Assembly: GCF_021560015.1 (NCBI RefSeq)
Contig: NZ_CP073588.1
Coordinates: forward strand, 620,001 to 684,000
Origin: Shewanella vesiculosa
Lineage (GTDB): Bacteria > Pseudomonadota > Gammaproteobacteria > Enterobacterales > Shewanellaceae
DNA length: 64,000 nt
Reading direction: 5' to 3'
Each line of letters starts with the position of its first letter. Position 1 is the first letter of the stretch. This document shows positions 55,688 to 64,000 of the stretch, piece after piece. The notes below the pieces were generated by a model. It ran no database searches and had not been told where the DNA came from. It saw nothing but the letters and a program-made list of their open reading frames with translations. The position numbers and the translations under genes were made by a program.

Positions 55688-56400
55688 CATCAGTAGGTTA
55701 CTGTGGAAAAGTCCCGTCAAAAGGTGACTTTATTCAGCAGAACTTGAATGTTGATTTTCTAAAAAATTGGAATGACTGGTTACAAGCTGTTATTGCGGTG
55801 AGTAAAGAACAAACTGAACATAATTGGTTGGACTATTACCTCACAAGCCCTATATGGCACTTTTCGTTATCTGCAGGAGTTTGCTGTGATCAAGCGGTTG
55901 TAGGCACAGTGATTCCTAGTATCGATCATGTTGGGCGCCACTATCCATTTACGCTAGCTGGATTGCACAATCAATCTGCTTTAAGAGGATGGCAAGAAAA
56001 TCAGTGGGTTGATGTTTTTGAAAAACATATATTGCAAGTTCTTGAAGATGAAACTGTTCTAGAGCATTGGCTCGAAACTATCACTAAAGAGCCTCTTTCT
56101 GTTGCTGCTAATAACGACAGATTTGTCGAAAATGAATCTCTAGACCGAAACAAGAAGGCATGGGTATTTCAGGGGGATAACTCCCCTGATGTACTGTTAT
56201 TACTGGATCAGCAATATCGAAAGCGCTTTGATTGTTACAGTATATGGTGGACTGAAGGATCTGATGAAGTAGGGCCATGTACTATCATCACAGAAGGCTT
56301 ACCGCAAATAAGTCAATTTATCTCTATGTTAAATGGTCAATGGGGACAACGTGGTTGGAATACTGCGGAGCTTATTAAGGATCAAACTTCATGCACTTAA
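55669..56400 (+). CDS. tagF: T6SS-associated protein TagF
   Basis: A 243-residue protein with the TagF N-terminal pattern VGYCGKVPSKGDFIQQNLNVDFLKNWNDWLQ and WHFSLSAGVCCDQAVVGTVIPSIDHVGRHYPFTLAG. TagF represses T6SS post-translationally in P. aeruginosa and Agrobacterium, independently of the kinase. It overlaps the TssM C-terminal frame by 19 bases and the phosphatase gene by 10. Confidence 0.9.
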   Translation: MSCEPLTSVGYCGKVPSKGDFIQQNLNVDFLKNWNDWLQAVIAVSKEQTEHNWLDYYLTSPIWHFSLSAGVCCDQAVVGTVIPSIDHVGRHYPFTLAGLHNQSALRGWQENQWVDVFEKHILQVLEDETVLEHWLETITKEPLSVAANNDRFVENESLDRNKKAWVFQGDNSPDVLLLLDQQYRKRFDCYSIWWTEGSDEVGPCTIITEGLPQISQFISMLNGQWGQRGWNTAELIKDQTSCT

Positions 56401-57164
56401 GTCACGCATTAACTCATAGAGGAACCGTTAGAGAAATTAATGAAGATGCTTACCTTGAGTTACCACATTTAGGTGTCTGGGTCGTTGCTGATGGAATGGG
56501 TGGACATGCCGCCGGAGATGTCGCCAGTCAGTTAGTTATCGACGGCATCCAGCAGGCTGTTGAGCACCTTGAAGCAGAAACAATTACTTTAGAGGTGTTA
56601 AAAAAATCACTGATTGATAGTAATCGTATATTACAGCGAATGAGTGAACATGATTTTGATGGCAAGGTAGCTGGCACCACAGTCGTTGTGCTGTGGCTAT
56701 ATCAAGATAAATATCATTTGCTATGGGTTGGCGATAGTCGGATTTATTTGATGCGTGATCAGCAAATGAAGCAAATGACTAAAGATCATAGTCAAGTGAA
56801 TGACATGATTGATGAAGGGCTTCTTTCTCCTGAAGAGGCGGAGACACACCCTTTAGCTAATGTGATCACGCGAGCGGTAGGTGTTGATACTCAATTGGAC
56901 ATAGACTACCGAACCGATAAGGTAAAAGATGGTGATGTTTTTTTACTCTGTAGCGATGGTTTAAACAAAGAACTAAATGATATTGAGATTGAGAGAACAA
57001 TAAAATCTGGAAATATTATTGATTCAGGATTAGCACTACTTCACGCTTCATTGGTCAGAAATGCAAGAGATAATGTTACGTGTATTTTAGTCAAGAACTC
57101 ACATAAGAACATTAATATTATCGATGATAGCGATAAAACCATACCGATATTTAGTCACATTTAA
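56391..57164 (+). CDS. T6SS PP2C-family phosphatase PppA
   Basis: A 257-residue PP2C phosphatase: RGTVREINEDAYLE (Asp19), VVADGMGGHAAGDVA (Asp34), AGTTVVVLWLYQDKYHLLWVGDSRIYLMR, DGDVFLLCSDGLNKEL and NARDNVTCILVK carry the metal-binding acids. It would remove the phosphate set by the kinase of the cluster and so switch the system off. A 288-base gap follows, suggesting the end of the first T6SS transcript. Confidence 0.9.
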   Translation: MHLSHALTHRGTVREINEDAYLELPHLGVWVVADGMGGHAAGDVASQLVIDGIQQAVEHLEAETITLEVLKKSLIDSNRILQRMSEHDFDGKVAGTTVVVLWLYQDKYHLLWVGDSRIYLMRDQQMKQMTKDHSQVNDMIDEGLLSPEEAETHPLANVITRAVGVDTQLDIDYRTDKVKDGDVFLLCSDGLNKELNDIEIERTIKSGNIIDSGLALLHASLVRNARDNVTCILVKNSHKNINIIDDSDKTIPIFSHI

Positions 57165-57258
57165 TAAGTTGTCCTTATAATAGAGAATATAAATGGGTTG
57201 TAACGTTAATATTTATTATAAGTGTTATTGTTTTTTGTATGGACAACATTACTTATGA

Positions 57259-57303
57259 TGTAATTCTTTTGGGTGTAATTATTTCGAATGTAATTACATA
57301 GGA
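57259..57303 (+). promoter_or_regulatory. Three direct repeats of TGTAATT at exact 15-base spacing upstream of tssA
   Basis: TGTAATT occurs at 57259, 57274 and 57289, in the gap before tssA (start 57453). The regular spacing and perfect heptamers suggest a binding site for a regulator or a DNA-bending protein. The bases between are not conserved. Chance is possible in such AT-rich DNA. Confidence 0.45.
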
Positions 57304-57452
57304 TGTTTTTTGTTTTCTTTATTATCCATTGTGATTAGGTGTGGGCAATATATCTTATTTTAGTTCTATTAAAGAATATTAAGTATTGTTTTTGAAGTTC
57401 TATACTTTTATTATTGCACATTAAATCATTTTTATTCAGGGATTGAATTAGA

Positions 57453-58559
57453 TTGAGTAAGCTAAAGAATTTAACTATCGATGAATTAATTCTTCCCATT
57501 ACCATAGATGCGGAATCTGGAGTTGATCCTCGCGAAGATATTAGTCCAACCTCAACGTATTATTTACTTAAGGACGTGCGCAATATTGCACGCTCTAAAG
57601 AACGAAAAGCGTTAACCGATGAAGAAGATGTGTTATCCGTCTCGGTTGAATGGCGACCGATATTTGAGCAAGTTCCGAATATTTTAAAACAACAATCAAA
57701 AGATATCGAATATGTTGCTTGGTTTATCGAGGCGGCATGTCGATTACATGGGTTCAAAGGGTTGTATTTTGGTTTTACCCTAGCAGCAGAATTAATCGAG
57801 CGCTATTGGGACACGCTTTATCCCACACCAGAGCCAAATGATTTAGCGGAGCGAATTGCACCGCTGATTGGGTTGAATGGAATCGAAAGTGAAGGTTCCC
57901 TAATTCATCCAATAAGAACGATCCCTATCACCGATGGCGGAATTGTTTACTCGACTTGGCAATATGAACAGGCGCTAGATACAAGTCGCTTAGATAAAGA
58001 TAAGCAAGAAAAGCGCTTCGATTCTGGTTCAGTCTCACTTGAAGACGTCGAGCAGAGCATCAAGGAAACCTCCGACAGTTTCTTTATCGAGCTTGATCGC
58101 GATGTACAAAATGCTATGAGTGCATTTAGCCGTTTGTCTGCTTCAATGGATGACGCGATGAGCGGTGATCCACAACCGACGAGTTATATTCGCAAAGCGT
58201 TAGAAGCCTGTGCACTGCAAATTAGTTCAATTACAGCACCAATAATTGCAAAGAATAAAGCTAACTTAGCGCAAGAACAACAGATTGACGAACAGCAAGA
58301 CGGTGATACTACTGCTCATCATTCAACGCCTTCAGGTGTTGAAGGACAACTTAATTCTAGGGCACAAGCTATTAGTCATCTTGAGACGATAGCGGACTTT
58401 TTTCGACGTACTGAGCCACATTCGCCAATGTCTTATGCTATTGAGCAAGTCATACGCTGGAGTGACCTAAGTTTGCCCGAGTTATTACAAGAATTAATCC
58501 AAGATGGTGAAGCAAGAAATGGCTTTTTCAAGTTATCTGGAATAAAAACGGAAGAATGA
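57453..58559 (+). CDS. tssA: T6SS assembly protein TssA
   Basis: A 368-residue protein with the ImpA N-terminal domain: PREDISPTSTYYLLKDVRNIARSKERK, VEWRPIFEQVPNIL, WFIEAACRLHGFKGLYFGFTLAAELIERYWDTLYPTPE. A C-terminal part ends HSPMSYAIEQVIRWSDLSLPELLQELIQD. TssA organises baseplate and sheath assembly. TTG start, with AGGGA upstream. Start of the second T6SS transcription unit by spacing. Confidence 0.87.
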   Translation: MSKLKNLTIDELILPITIDAESGVDPREDISPTSTYYLLKDVRNIARSKERKALTDEEDVLSVSVEWRPIFEQVPNILKQQSKDIEYVAWFIEAACRLHGFKGLYFGFTLAAELIERYWDTLYPTPEPNDLAERIAPLIGLNGIESEGSLIHPIRTIPITDGGIVYSTWQYEQALDTSRLDKDKQEKRFDSGSVSLEDVEQSIKETSDSFFIELDRDVQNAMSAFSRLSASMDDAMSGDPQPTSYIRKALEACALQISSITAPIIAKNKANLAQEQQIDEQQDGDTTAHHSTPSGVEGQLNSRAQAISHLETIADFFRRTEPHSPMSYAIEQVIRWSDLSLPELLQELIQDGEARNGFFKLSGIKTEE

Positions 58560-58600
58560 TCTGTAGTTGATTACTCAACATATTATTGAAAGGAGTTCAT

Positions 58601-59101
58601 ATGAGTGTACATGATAAATTAAAGCGAGTAAGAAAACCCCGTGTCCATATTACCTATGATGTCGAAACCGAAGGTGCTGTAGTAAAAAAAGAGCTGCCTT
58701 TTGTTATTGGTGTTACGGGTGATTTTGCTGGTCACAACACCGCAGATTTAAAGCCATTAAAAGACCGCCGTTTTGTACAAATTGACCGTGATAACTTTAA
58801 TGATGTGTTAAAGCGTATGAGCCCTAAGTTAAATATTTTAGTGCCTAATACTCTTGCCGGCGATGATTCTGAAATGAATGTAGCATTAGAGTTTAATAGC
58901 ATTGAAGACTTTGAACCTGCTGCCATTGTTAATCAGGTTGAACCATTAAGAAAATTAATGGAAACCCGTAACAAACTTCGTGATTTGATGACAAAAGTTG
59001 ATCGCTCTGAGAATCTCGAAAATATCTTAGAAGAAGTGTTAAATAACACTACCAGCCTAGACAAGTTGGCTGGTGAACTTAACCTCAAAGGAGCGGAATA
59101 A
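58601..59101 (+). CDS. tssB: T6SS contractile sheath small subunit TssB
   Basis: A 166-residue protein with the TssB pattern: [65 protein letters not shown]. It forms the sheath with TssC. ATG 58601 with AAAGGAG upstream is chosen over an in-frame start 15 bases earlier. The stop shares a base with the tssC start. Confidence 0.94.
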   Translation: MSVHDKLKRVRKPRVHITYDVETEGAVVKKELPFVIGVTGDFAGHNTADLKPLKDRRFVQIDRDNFNDVLKRMSPKLNILVPNTLAGDDSEMNVALEFNSIEDFEPAAIVNQVEPLRKLMETRNKLRDLMTKVDRSENLENILEEVLNNTTSLDKLAGELNLKGAE

Positions 59102-60594
59102 TGAGCATGGAAGCCGCGTCATTAGATGCTGTATCTGAAGAGCAAGCACAGAGTGTTTCTATTTTAGAGCAAGCTATCGTTGCTACAAAGCAAACCGATT
59201 CTTCTCGTGCAGAAGAATTAATTCGTTCGTTAACCGAAGAAGCCCTTAAAGGTACTGTTCAGTGGGATAAAAACCTCACTGTGACATTCAATAAGGCTAT
59301 TAATCGTTTAGATGACGTTATCTCTAAACAATTAGCTTCAATTATGCACAATGAAGAACTGCAAAAACTTGAAGGTAGCTGGCGTGGTTTGCACCATACC
59401 GTTAAAAACTCTGAAACCAACGAAACACTTAAAATTCGTGTAATGAGTTTGTCTAAAAAAGAACTGCATAAAGATTTAAGTAAAGCGGTTGAGTTTGATC
59501 AGAGCCAAATGTTTAAAAAGATCTATGAATCAGAGTTTGGTACTCCGGGTGGCGAACCTTATGGTTGTTTAGTGGGTGATTATGAATTTACTAATCATCC
59601 AGAAGATGTTGAATCATTGTCATTAATGTCTAATGTTGCCGCTGCTGGTTTCTGTCCATTTATTTCGGCTGCAGGTTCATCTTTATTTGGTTTTGATGAG
59701 TGGACTGAACTGAGCAAACCTCGCGATCTTGAAAAGGTATTTGAATCTCTAGAATACACTCAGTGGCGCTCTTTCCGCGACAGTGATGATTCTCGCTTCG
59801 TGACTCTAACTATGCCTCGAGTGCTGGCTCGCCTTCCTTATGGCTCAGCGACCAAGCCTGTAGAAGAGTTTTGCTATGAAGAGTTTGAAATAGACTCAGA
59901 AAGTGGCCGTTCTAAAGTGGCTGATCATAATGATTATTGTTGGATGAATGCGGCTTACGTTATGGCTACCAATATGGGCCAAGCATTCAGTAAATATGGC
60001 TTCTGTACTGCTATTCGCGGCGCCGAGGGCGGTGGTAAGGTTGAAGGCTTGCCTGCACATGTCTTTACCAGTGATGACGGTGATCCAGATTTAAAGTGTC
60101 CAACGGAAATTGGTATTACTGATCGCCGTGAAGCAGAGTTAAGTAAATTAGGTTTCTTACCTCTTTGTCATTATAAGCATACTGACTATGCCGTGTTCTT
60201 TGGTTCTCAGTCATGTCAAAAACCAAAAATAATGACAAGCCATGATGCTACCGCTAATGCTGCAATTTCAGCACGTTTACCTTACTTAATGGCAACGTCT
60301 CGTTTTGCTCATTACCTTAAAGTGATGGCCCGCGACAAAATTGGTAGCTTCATGGAAGCAGAAGATGTTGAGTCTTGGTTAAATCGCTGGATTTTATCTT
60401 TTGTTAATGCATCTGAAGGTGGCGGACAAGACATTCGCGCTAAGTATCCCTTGGCTGACGCTAAAGTTGTGGTGAAAGAGATCCCTGGTCAACCGGGCTC
60501 ATACAATGCCGTTGCCTGGTTACGTCCTTGGTTGCAGATGGAAGAGCTTACCGCGTCTTTACGTTTAGTCGCAAAAATCCCTAAAGTAGGATAA
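59101..60594 (+). CDS. tssC: T6SS contractile sheath large subunit TssC
   Basis: A 497-residue Tss[99 protein letters not shown], and the C-terminal handshake region [30 protein letters not shown]. It is intact, follows tssB with one-base overlap, and should be the working sheath subunit. A second divergent copy follows. Confidence 0.95.
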   Translation: MSMEAASLDAVSEEQAQSVSILEQAIVATKQTDSSRAEELIRSLTEEALKGTVQWDKNLTVTFNKAINRLDDVISKQLASIMHNEELQKLEGSWRGLHHTVKNSETNETLKIRVMSLSKKELHKDLSKAVEFDQSQMFKKIYESEFGTPGGEPYGCLVGDYEFTNHPEDVESLSLMSNVAAAGFCPFISAAGSSLFGFDEWTELSKPRDLEKVFESLEYTQWRSFRDSDDSRFVTLTMPRVLARLPYGSATKPVEEFCYEEFEIDSESGRSKVADHNDYCWMNAAYVMATNMGQAFSKYGFCTAIRGAEGGGKVEGLPAHVFTSDDGDPDLKCPTEIGITDRREAELSKLGFLPLCHYKHTDYAVFFGSQSCQKPKIMTSHDATANAAISARLPYLMATSRFAHYLKVMARDKIGSFMEAEDVESWLNRWILSFVNASEGGGQDIRAKYPLADAKVVVKEIPGQPGSYNAVAWLRPWLQMEELTASLRLVAKIPKVG

Positions 60595-60645
60595 TCACCC
60601 GCTAACGCAGTGACCCTCATTTGTTTTCAAGGATAGAAACAAACG

Positions 60646-62182
60646 ATGCCTCAAGAAACCATTTCATTTGTAACAAGTGAAATTTTCAAAGAAGATACTG
60701 GAATTAAAAAGCCAGTATCTTCAACGACAAAGGCACTAAAAAAATAAACACTTAGTCGAACGATTCTTACGAGAGTCGGATTCGACTAGGTCGTTATTGC
60801 TCTGGTTAGAAAACTCGAGCCATTCGCTGACTCAATTTGATAAAACCTCCGTATTACCTTTTCTGCTTAAGGCTATTGATCGTATCGATAGACAGCTAGA
60901 ACAACAACTCAATGCCATCATTCATCACAATGCTTTTCAAGCTTTAGAGGCTAGTTGGCGTGGGGTATTGTATTTAGTTCAACAGCAAGATTTACATGAC
61001 AAAGACCAGAAAGTAAAAGTTAAAATGCTCGATTGTTGTTGGACAACACTGTCTAAAGACATTAATCGGGCGATTGAATTTGATCAAAGTGATTTTTTTA
61101 AACTGATTTATAACAACGAATATGACATGTCTGGTGGCGAGCCCTTCGGCACGTTAATTGGTGATTATCAAATCACCCATAAGAACCGCCCAGGTGTGTC
61201 CACCAACGACATTGATATTTTAAAAGAAATTTCGCGTACTGCTGCGGCCGCATTTGCGCCATTTATCACTTCTGCCAGTCCTTCATTATTTGGTGCAGAT
61301 GACTTTGCTGATTTATCTGCTCATATGAATATGGGCAAAATTTTTGAGCAGCATGAGTATATTAAGTGGAACTCGTTACGAAAAATGGATGATTCTCGCT
61401 TTATTGGCTTAACTATGCCCAACATCCTAATGCGTTCCCCTTATCTTATCGATGGTAGCCGCTGCGAAGGTTTTAAGTTTAAAGAATCGATTAAAAATCC
61501 CAAAAAAGACCATTTATGGGGTAATGCTGCTTATGCCTTCGGTGGTGTATTAATCCGCGCATTTAGCGAATCAGGTTGGTTTGGCCATATCCGCGGTTTA
61601 GAACCCGGTGCGCGTAAGAAAGGCCTAGTATGTGACCTTGCAGTCAGTCAATACGAGCCAGATTTATATCGAAAACGCAAGAAACCTTCAGTGGATTTGT
61701 TAATCAGTGATAGGGCTGAAAAGTCGATTTCTGATCAAGGCTTCATCCCTTTATCTCCAGTATCAGGTTGTGAACACTTAGTGTTTTACAGTAATGCCTC
61801 TGTGCAGAAACCACCAAAATATGAACAACTTGAAGATAATATTAATGCAAAACTATCCTCAATGTTGCAGTACATTTTGTGTGTATCTCGCTTTGCCCAT
61901 TACATCAAAGTGTTAGGCCGTGAAAAAATTGGTTCACTTCATTCTGCTGAAGCTTGCCAGCGCGAACTGCAATTGTGGCTGCACAAATATACCACCGCTT
62001 CAGACGTATCTTCAGATGATGTAAGAAGTAAATATCCGCTGCGAAGTGCCCAAGTTCAAGTAAAAGAAATGCGCGGTAAGCCTGGCCACTTCTATTCGAT
62101 TATTCAGTTACAACCTCATTTTCAGTTAGATCAAATGGTGTCCAGCATAAAATTGGTCACTGAGCTGACATCAAGAAATTAA
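60646..62182 (+). pseudogene. Second, divergent tssC-like gene with a single-base frameshift
   Basis: ATG 60646 opens 33 codons (MPQETISFVTSEIFKEDTG...) ending in a run of seven A (60738-60744) and TAA. With six A the frame continues as KNKHLVERFLRESDSTRSLLLWLENS and into the long frame ending at 62182, giving about 511 residues. The body is TssC-like: LEASWRGVLYLV, MSGGEPFGTLIGDYQI, DSRFIGLTMPNILMRSPY, VSRFAHYIKVLGREKIGSL, KYPLRSAQVQVKEMRGKPGHF. TTG 60797 could start a shorter form. Compared with its neighbour it is clearly divergent, so it is an old paralogue, as tandem TssC copies in Agrobacterium are. Confidence 0.85.
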
Positions 62183-62196
62183 CACAAAGGTATCAA

Positions 62197-62985
62197 ATGA
62201 AAAAGATTCAAGAAATGCTGCAAAATGGCCAGCTACAAGAAGCCATTCAGTTAGTTGAGACACAGCTAAAAGACGACCCAATGAACATTGATTTAAAAGG
62301 TCAACATATTGAGTTGTTGTGTATTAATGGTGAGCTTGAACGGGCTGACAAACAGTTAAACTTTTTAGTGCAAAAACACCCTGATTTTTTAATCGGTGCA
62401 GCTAACTTACGTCAGTTGATCCGAGCAGAACAAGCCAGAATCGATTTTATGGCAGGCAAAGCTGTACCTCAGCTTTTTGCTGAATCTGATGCCTATGTTG
62501 CAGCATTAATGAAGTTACGTTTAGCGATGGTCGACTCCCAAGATGATGTGACTCAATGCGCCAATAGTCTTGAAGATTTACGTCCGCAAGTCAGCCTGCT
62601 TATAAACGATAAAACCAATCAAGAAATAAGAGATCTTGATGATACCTTAGGCGGTTTTATTGAGATTTTCGGTACTGACGGTAATTTCTATTTAGCTCAG
62701 TTATCTGAAATCGATTACATCAACTTTAAGCCGGTGACTTCGCTACTGGAAATGGTTTGGCGTCGAGTTGATTTAGCGATTAAAGATGGACCGTGTGGTG
62801 AAGCGCATATACCGATGATATATGCAGGTAGCGAAACTGACGCTCAAAAATTGGGACGAGAAACTGATTGGCATGAAGTTGCTACTGATGTGATTGCTGG
62901 CAAAGGCTTAAAAATGTGGCTCGCTGATGATACAGCAGTCGTACTCAATCAAATTACTAAAATATCCACCCCAGTTTTGCAGTAG
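62197..62985 (+). CDS. tagJ: T6SS accessory protein TagJ (ImpE family)
   Basis: A 262-residue protein with an N-terminal helical repeat part (QLQEAIQLVETQLKDDPMNIDLKGQHIELLCINGELERADKQLNFLVQKHPDF) and the ImpE domain (IEIFGTDGNFYLAQLSEIDYINFKPVTSLLEMVWRRVDLAIKDGPCGEAHIPMIY). TagJ binds the TssB N-terminus and may modulate sheath recycling by ClpV. It starts 14 bases after the second tssC. Confidence 0.9.
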   Translation: MKKIQEMLQNGQLQEAIQLVETQLKDDPMNIDLKGQHIELLCINGELERADKQLNFLVQKHPDFLIGAANLRQLIRAEQARIDFMAGKAVPQLFAESDAYVAALMKLRLAMVDSQDDVTQCANSLEDLRPQVSLLINDKTNQEIRDLDDTLGGFIEIFGTDGNFYLAQLSEIDYINFKPVTSLLEMVWRRVDLAIKDGPCGEAHIPMIYAGSETDAQKLGRETDWHEVATDVIAGKGLKMWLADDTAVVLNQITKISTPVLQ

Positions 62986-62991
62986 GCGATA

Positions 62992-63483
62992 GTGTTGAGT
63001 AAAAACCAGCAACCCATAATGGCATCCATTCTTGACCGGTTGATAGATGATTCGCCCGGTGAACAGGATGTCAAAGATAGCCATCGAGGCCTTAACTTAC
63101 GTCAGTTAAGGTCTAATGTTCGTCGTGATTTAGAGAATCTTCTTAATGCTAAATTACAATGGCAAACTTGGCCGGAACATTTAACTGAACTTGACAATTC
63201 ATTGATGAATTATGGTTTGCGTGATTTTTCATCCATGCCAGTTGCGAGTTTAGACGGTCGACAGATCCTCTGTAAACAGGTCGCCGATACTATAAAACGA
63301 TTTGAACCCCGTTTTATCGAAGTGATGGTTGAGACGGTCGATAATGAACAGCCTCTGGATCGTGTTTTAAGATTAAAAATCAATGCACTGCTTTATGCTG
63401 AACCTGAGCCTGAATATATTACATTTGACTCAGAGGTTGAGCCGGTCCATTTAGCGATGATAGTGAATGAGGGAATTGTGTGA
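62992..63483 (+). CDS. tssE: T6SS baseplate subunit TssE
   Basis: A 163-residue gp25-like protein: ASILDRLIDDSPG, LRQLRSNVRRDLENLLNAKLQWQTWPEHLTELDNSLMNYGLRDFSSM, and a C-terminal RVLRLKINALLYAEPEPEYITFDSEVEP. GTG 62992 or TTG 62995 may be the start. The stop overlaps the tssF start. Confidence 0.92.
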   Translation: MLSKNQQPIMASILDRLIDDSPGEQDVKDSHRGLNLRQLRSNVRRDLENLLNAKLQWQTWPEHLTELDNSLMNYGLRDFSSMPVASLDGRQILCKQVADTIKRFEPRFIEVMVETVDNEQPLDRVLRLKINALLYAEPEPEYITFDSEVEPVHLAMIVNEGIV

Positions 63484-64000
63484 ATCAGGAATTATTGGAG
63501 TATTACAATCGTGAATTGGCTTTCATTCGTCATATGGGGGCCGAATTTGCTGAGCAATATCCTAAGGTTGCAGGTCGTTTACGATTAAGTGATGAGCATG
63601 TTGAAGATCCTCATGTATCACGCTTAATTGAAGCATTTTCTCTGCTCACCGCACAAATTAGACAGAAACTTGATGATAGCTTTCCTGAACTCACTGAAGC
63701 GCTATTAGGTCAATTGTACCCTGATTATCAAGCGCCTATTCCGTCAATGACGGTGATTAAGGTGACGACTGAAAACTTATCGACCACAGGGGTATTGTTA
63801 CCCAGGCTAACGCAAGTCGATACTCAAGTTGAGGGGATGAAATCCTGTCATTTCCAAACGTCATACGACATGAAGTTATGGCCTATTGAAGTTCAACAGG
63901 CTCAGTTTCAAAATGCACCGTTTAATGCGCCTGAACCTCAGTGGCCAGAACGGGCAAAGGCAATAATCAAGCTTGATATCGCGTGTGAGTTTGACGAAAT
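63480..64000 (+). CDS. tssF: T6SS baseplate subunit TssF, 5' part only
   Basis: GTG 63480 overlaps the tssE stop by four bases (GTGA). About 173 residues are visible to the window end without a stop: NQELLEYYNRELAFIRHMGAEFAEQYPKVAGRL, VSRLIEAFSLLTAQIRQKLDDSFPELTEALLGQLYPDYQAPIPSMTVI, the standard TssF N-terminus. The rest of the gene and tssG are expected beyond the window. Confidence 0.92.
   Translation, partial: MNQELLEYYNRELAFIRHMGAEFAEQYPKVAGRLRLSDEHVEDPHVSRLIEAFSLLTAQIRQKLDDSFPELTEALLGQLYPDYQAPIPSMTVIKVTTENLSTTGVLLPRLTQVDTQVEGMKSCHFQTSYDMKLWPIEVQQAQFQNAPFNAPEPQWPERAKAIIKLDIACEFDE

Overview
The window is ordinary gamma-proteobacterial chromosome, AT-rich, gene-dense and mostly in tight operons. 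Gene content and order suggest Shewanella or a close marine relative. The evidence is a hinT-ycfL block, nagZ, csiV, mfd, a PilZ protein, lolCDE, comEC-msbA-lpxK-ycaR, a TPP-riboswitch-controlled TonB receptor with pnuT, and a type VI secretion (T6SS) cluster. The genus is an inference from layout and protein character, not from a search.

Left part (1-9.7 kb): the C-terminal half of a CsgD/LuxR-type regulator; an M61 peptidase on the minus strand; then hinT, two hotdog thioesterases and the lipoprotein ycfL. A thiamine salvage block follows: TPP riboswitch with a hairpin over the ribosome binding site, TonB-dependent receptor, small YkoF-like protein, PnuT-type transporter and a ThiK-like kinase. 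In E. coli, hinT, ycfL, lpoB, thiK and nagZ are neighbours; here uptake genes lie between ycfL and the kinase and no lpoB is seen. A broken DUF6279 lipoprotein gene ends this part.

Middle (9.7-36.3 kb): DoxX, a YdjA-type nitroreductase, a GST, trhO, the Hsp70-like yegD, a broken creA, sdaA, nagZ, csiV, mfd (broken by one base), a PilZ protein, lolC-lolD-lolE, a GNAT acetyltransferase, DUF3624, DUF2062, comEC, msbA, lpxK, ycaR (too short for a standard ORF cut-off) and a secreted metallo-beta-lactamase-fold hydrolase. Much of this serves the envelope: lipid A, lipoproteins and peptidoglycan.

Right part (36.5-64 kb): a minus-strand operon of one membrane fusion lipoprotein and two RND pumps, an 860-base non-coding stretch with short tandem repeats, an OmpA-like lipoprotein, then a long plus-strand T6SS cluster. 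Its order is Ser/Thr kinase (PpkA type), FHA protein (TagH), TssJ, TssK, TssL with an OmpA domain, TssM as two reading frames, TagF, PP2C phosphatase (PppA), TssA, TssB, TssC, a second and frameshifted TssC, TagJ, TssE and the start of TssF. Hcp, VgrG, ClpV and TssG are not in the window. Kinase, FHA protein, phosphatase and TagF together indicate post-translational control by threonine phosphorylation.

The most striking pattern is four genes (DUF6279 lipoprotein, creA, mfd, second tssC), each broken by exactly one extra base in a homopolymer run of 5-7. Removing that base restores a full-length family member each time. Either the source sequence carries homopolymer overcalls or the strain has a homopolymer-slippage history. 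No novel system was found. The points most worth following are the riboswitch-led thiamine cassette, the divergent second TssC, the split TssM and the three 15-base-spaced repeats upstream of tssA.
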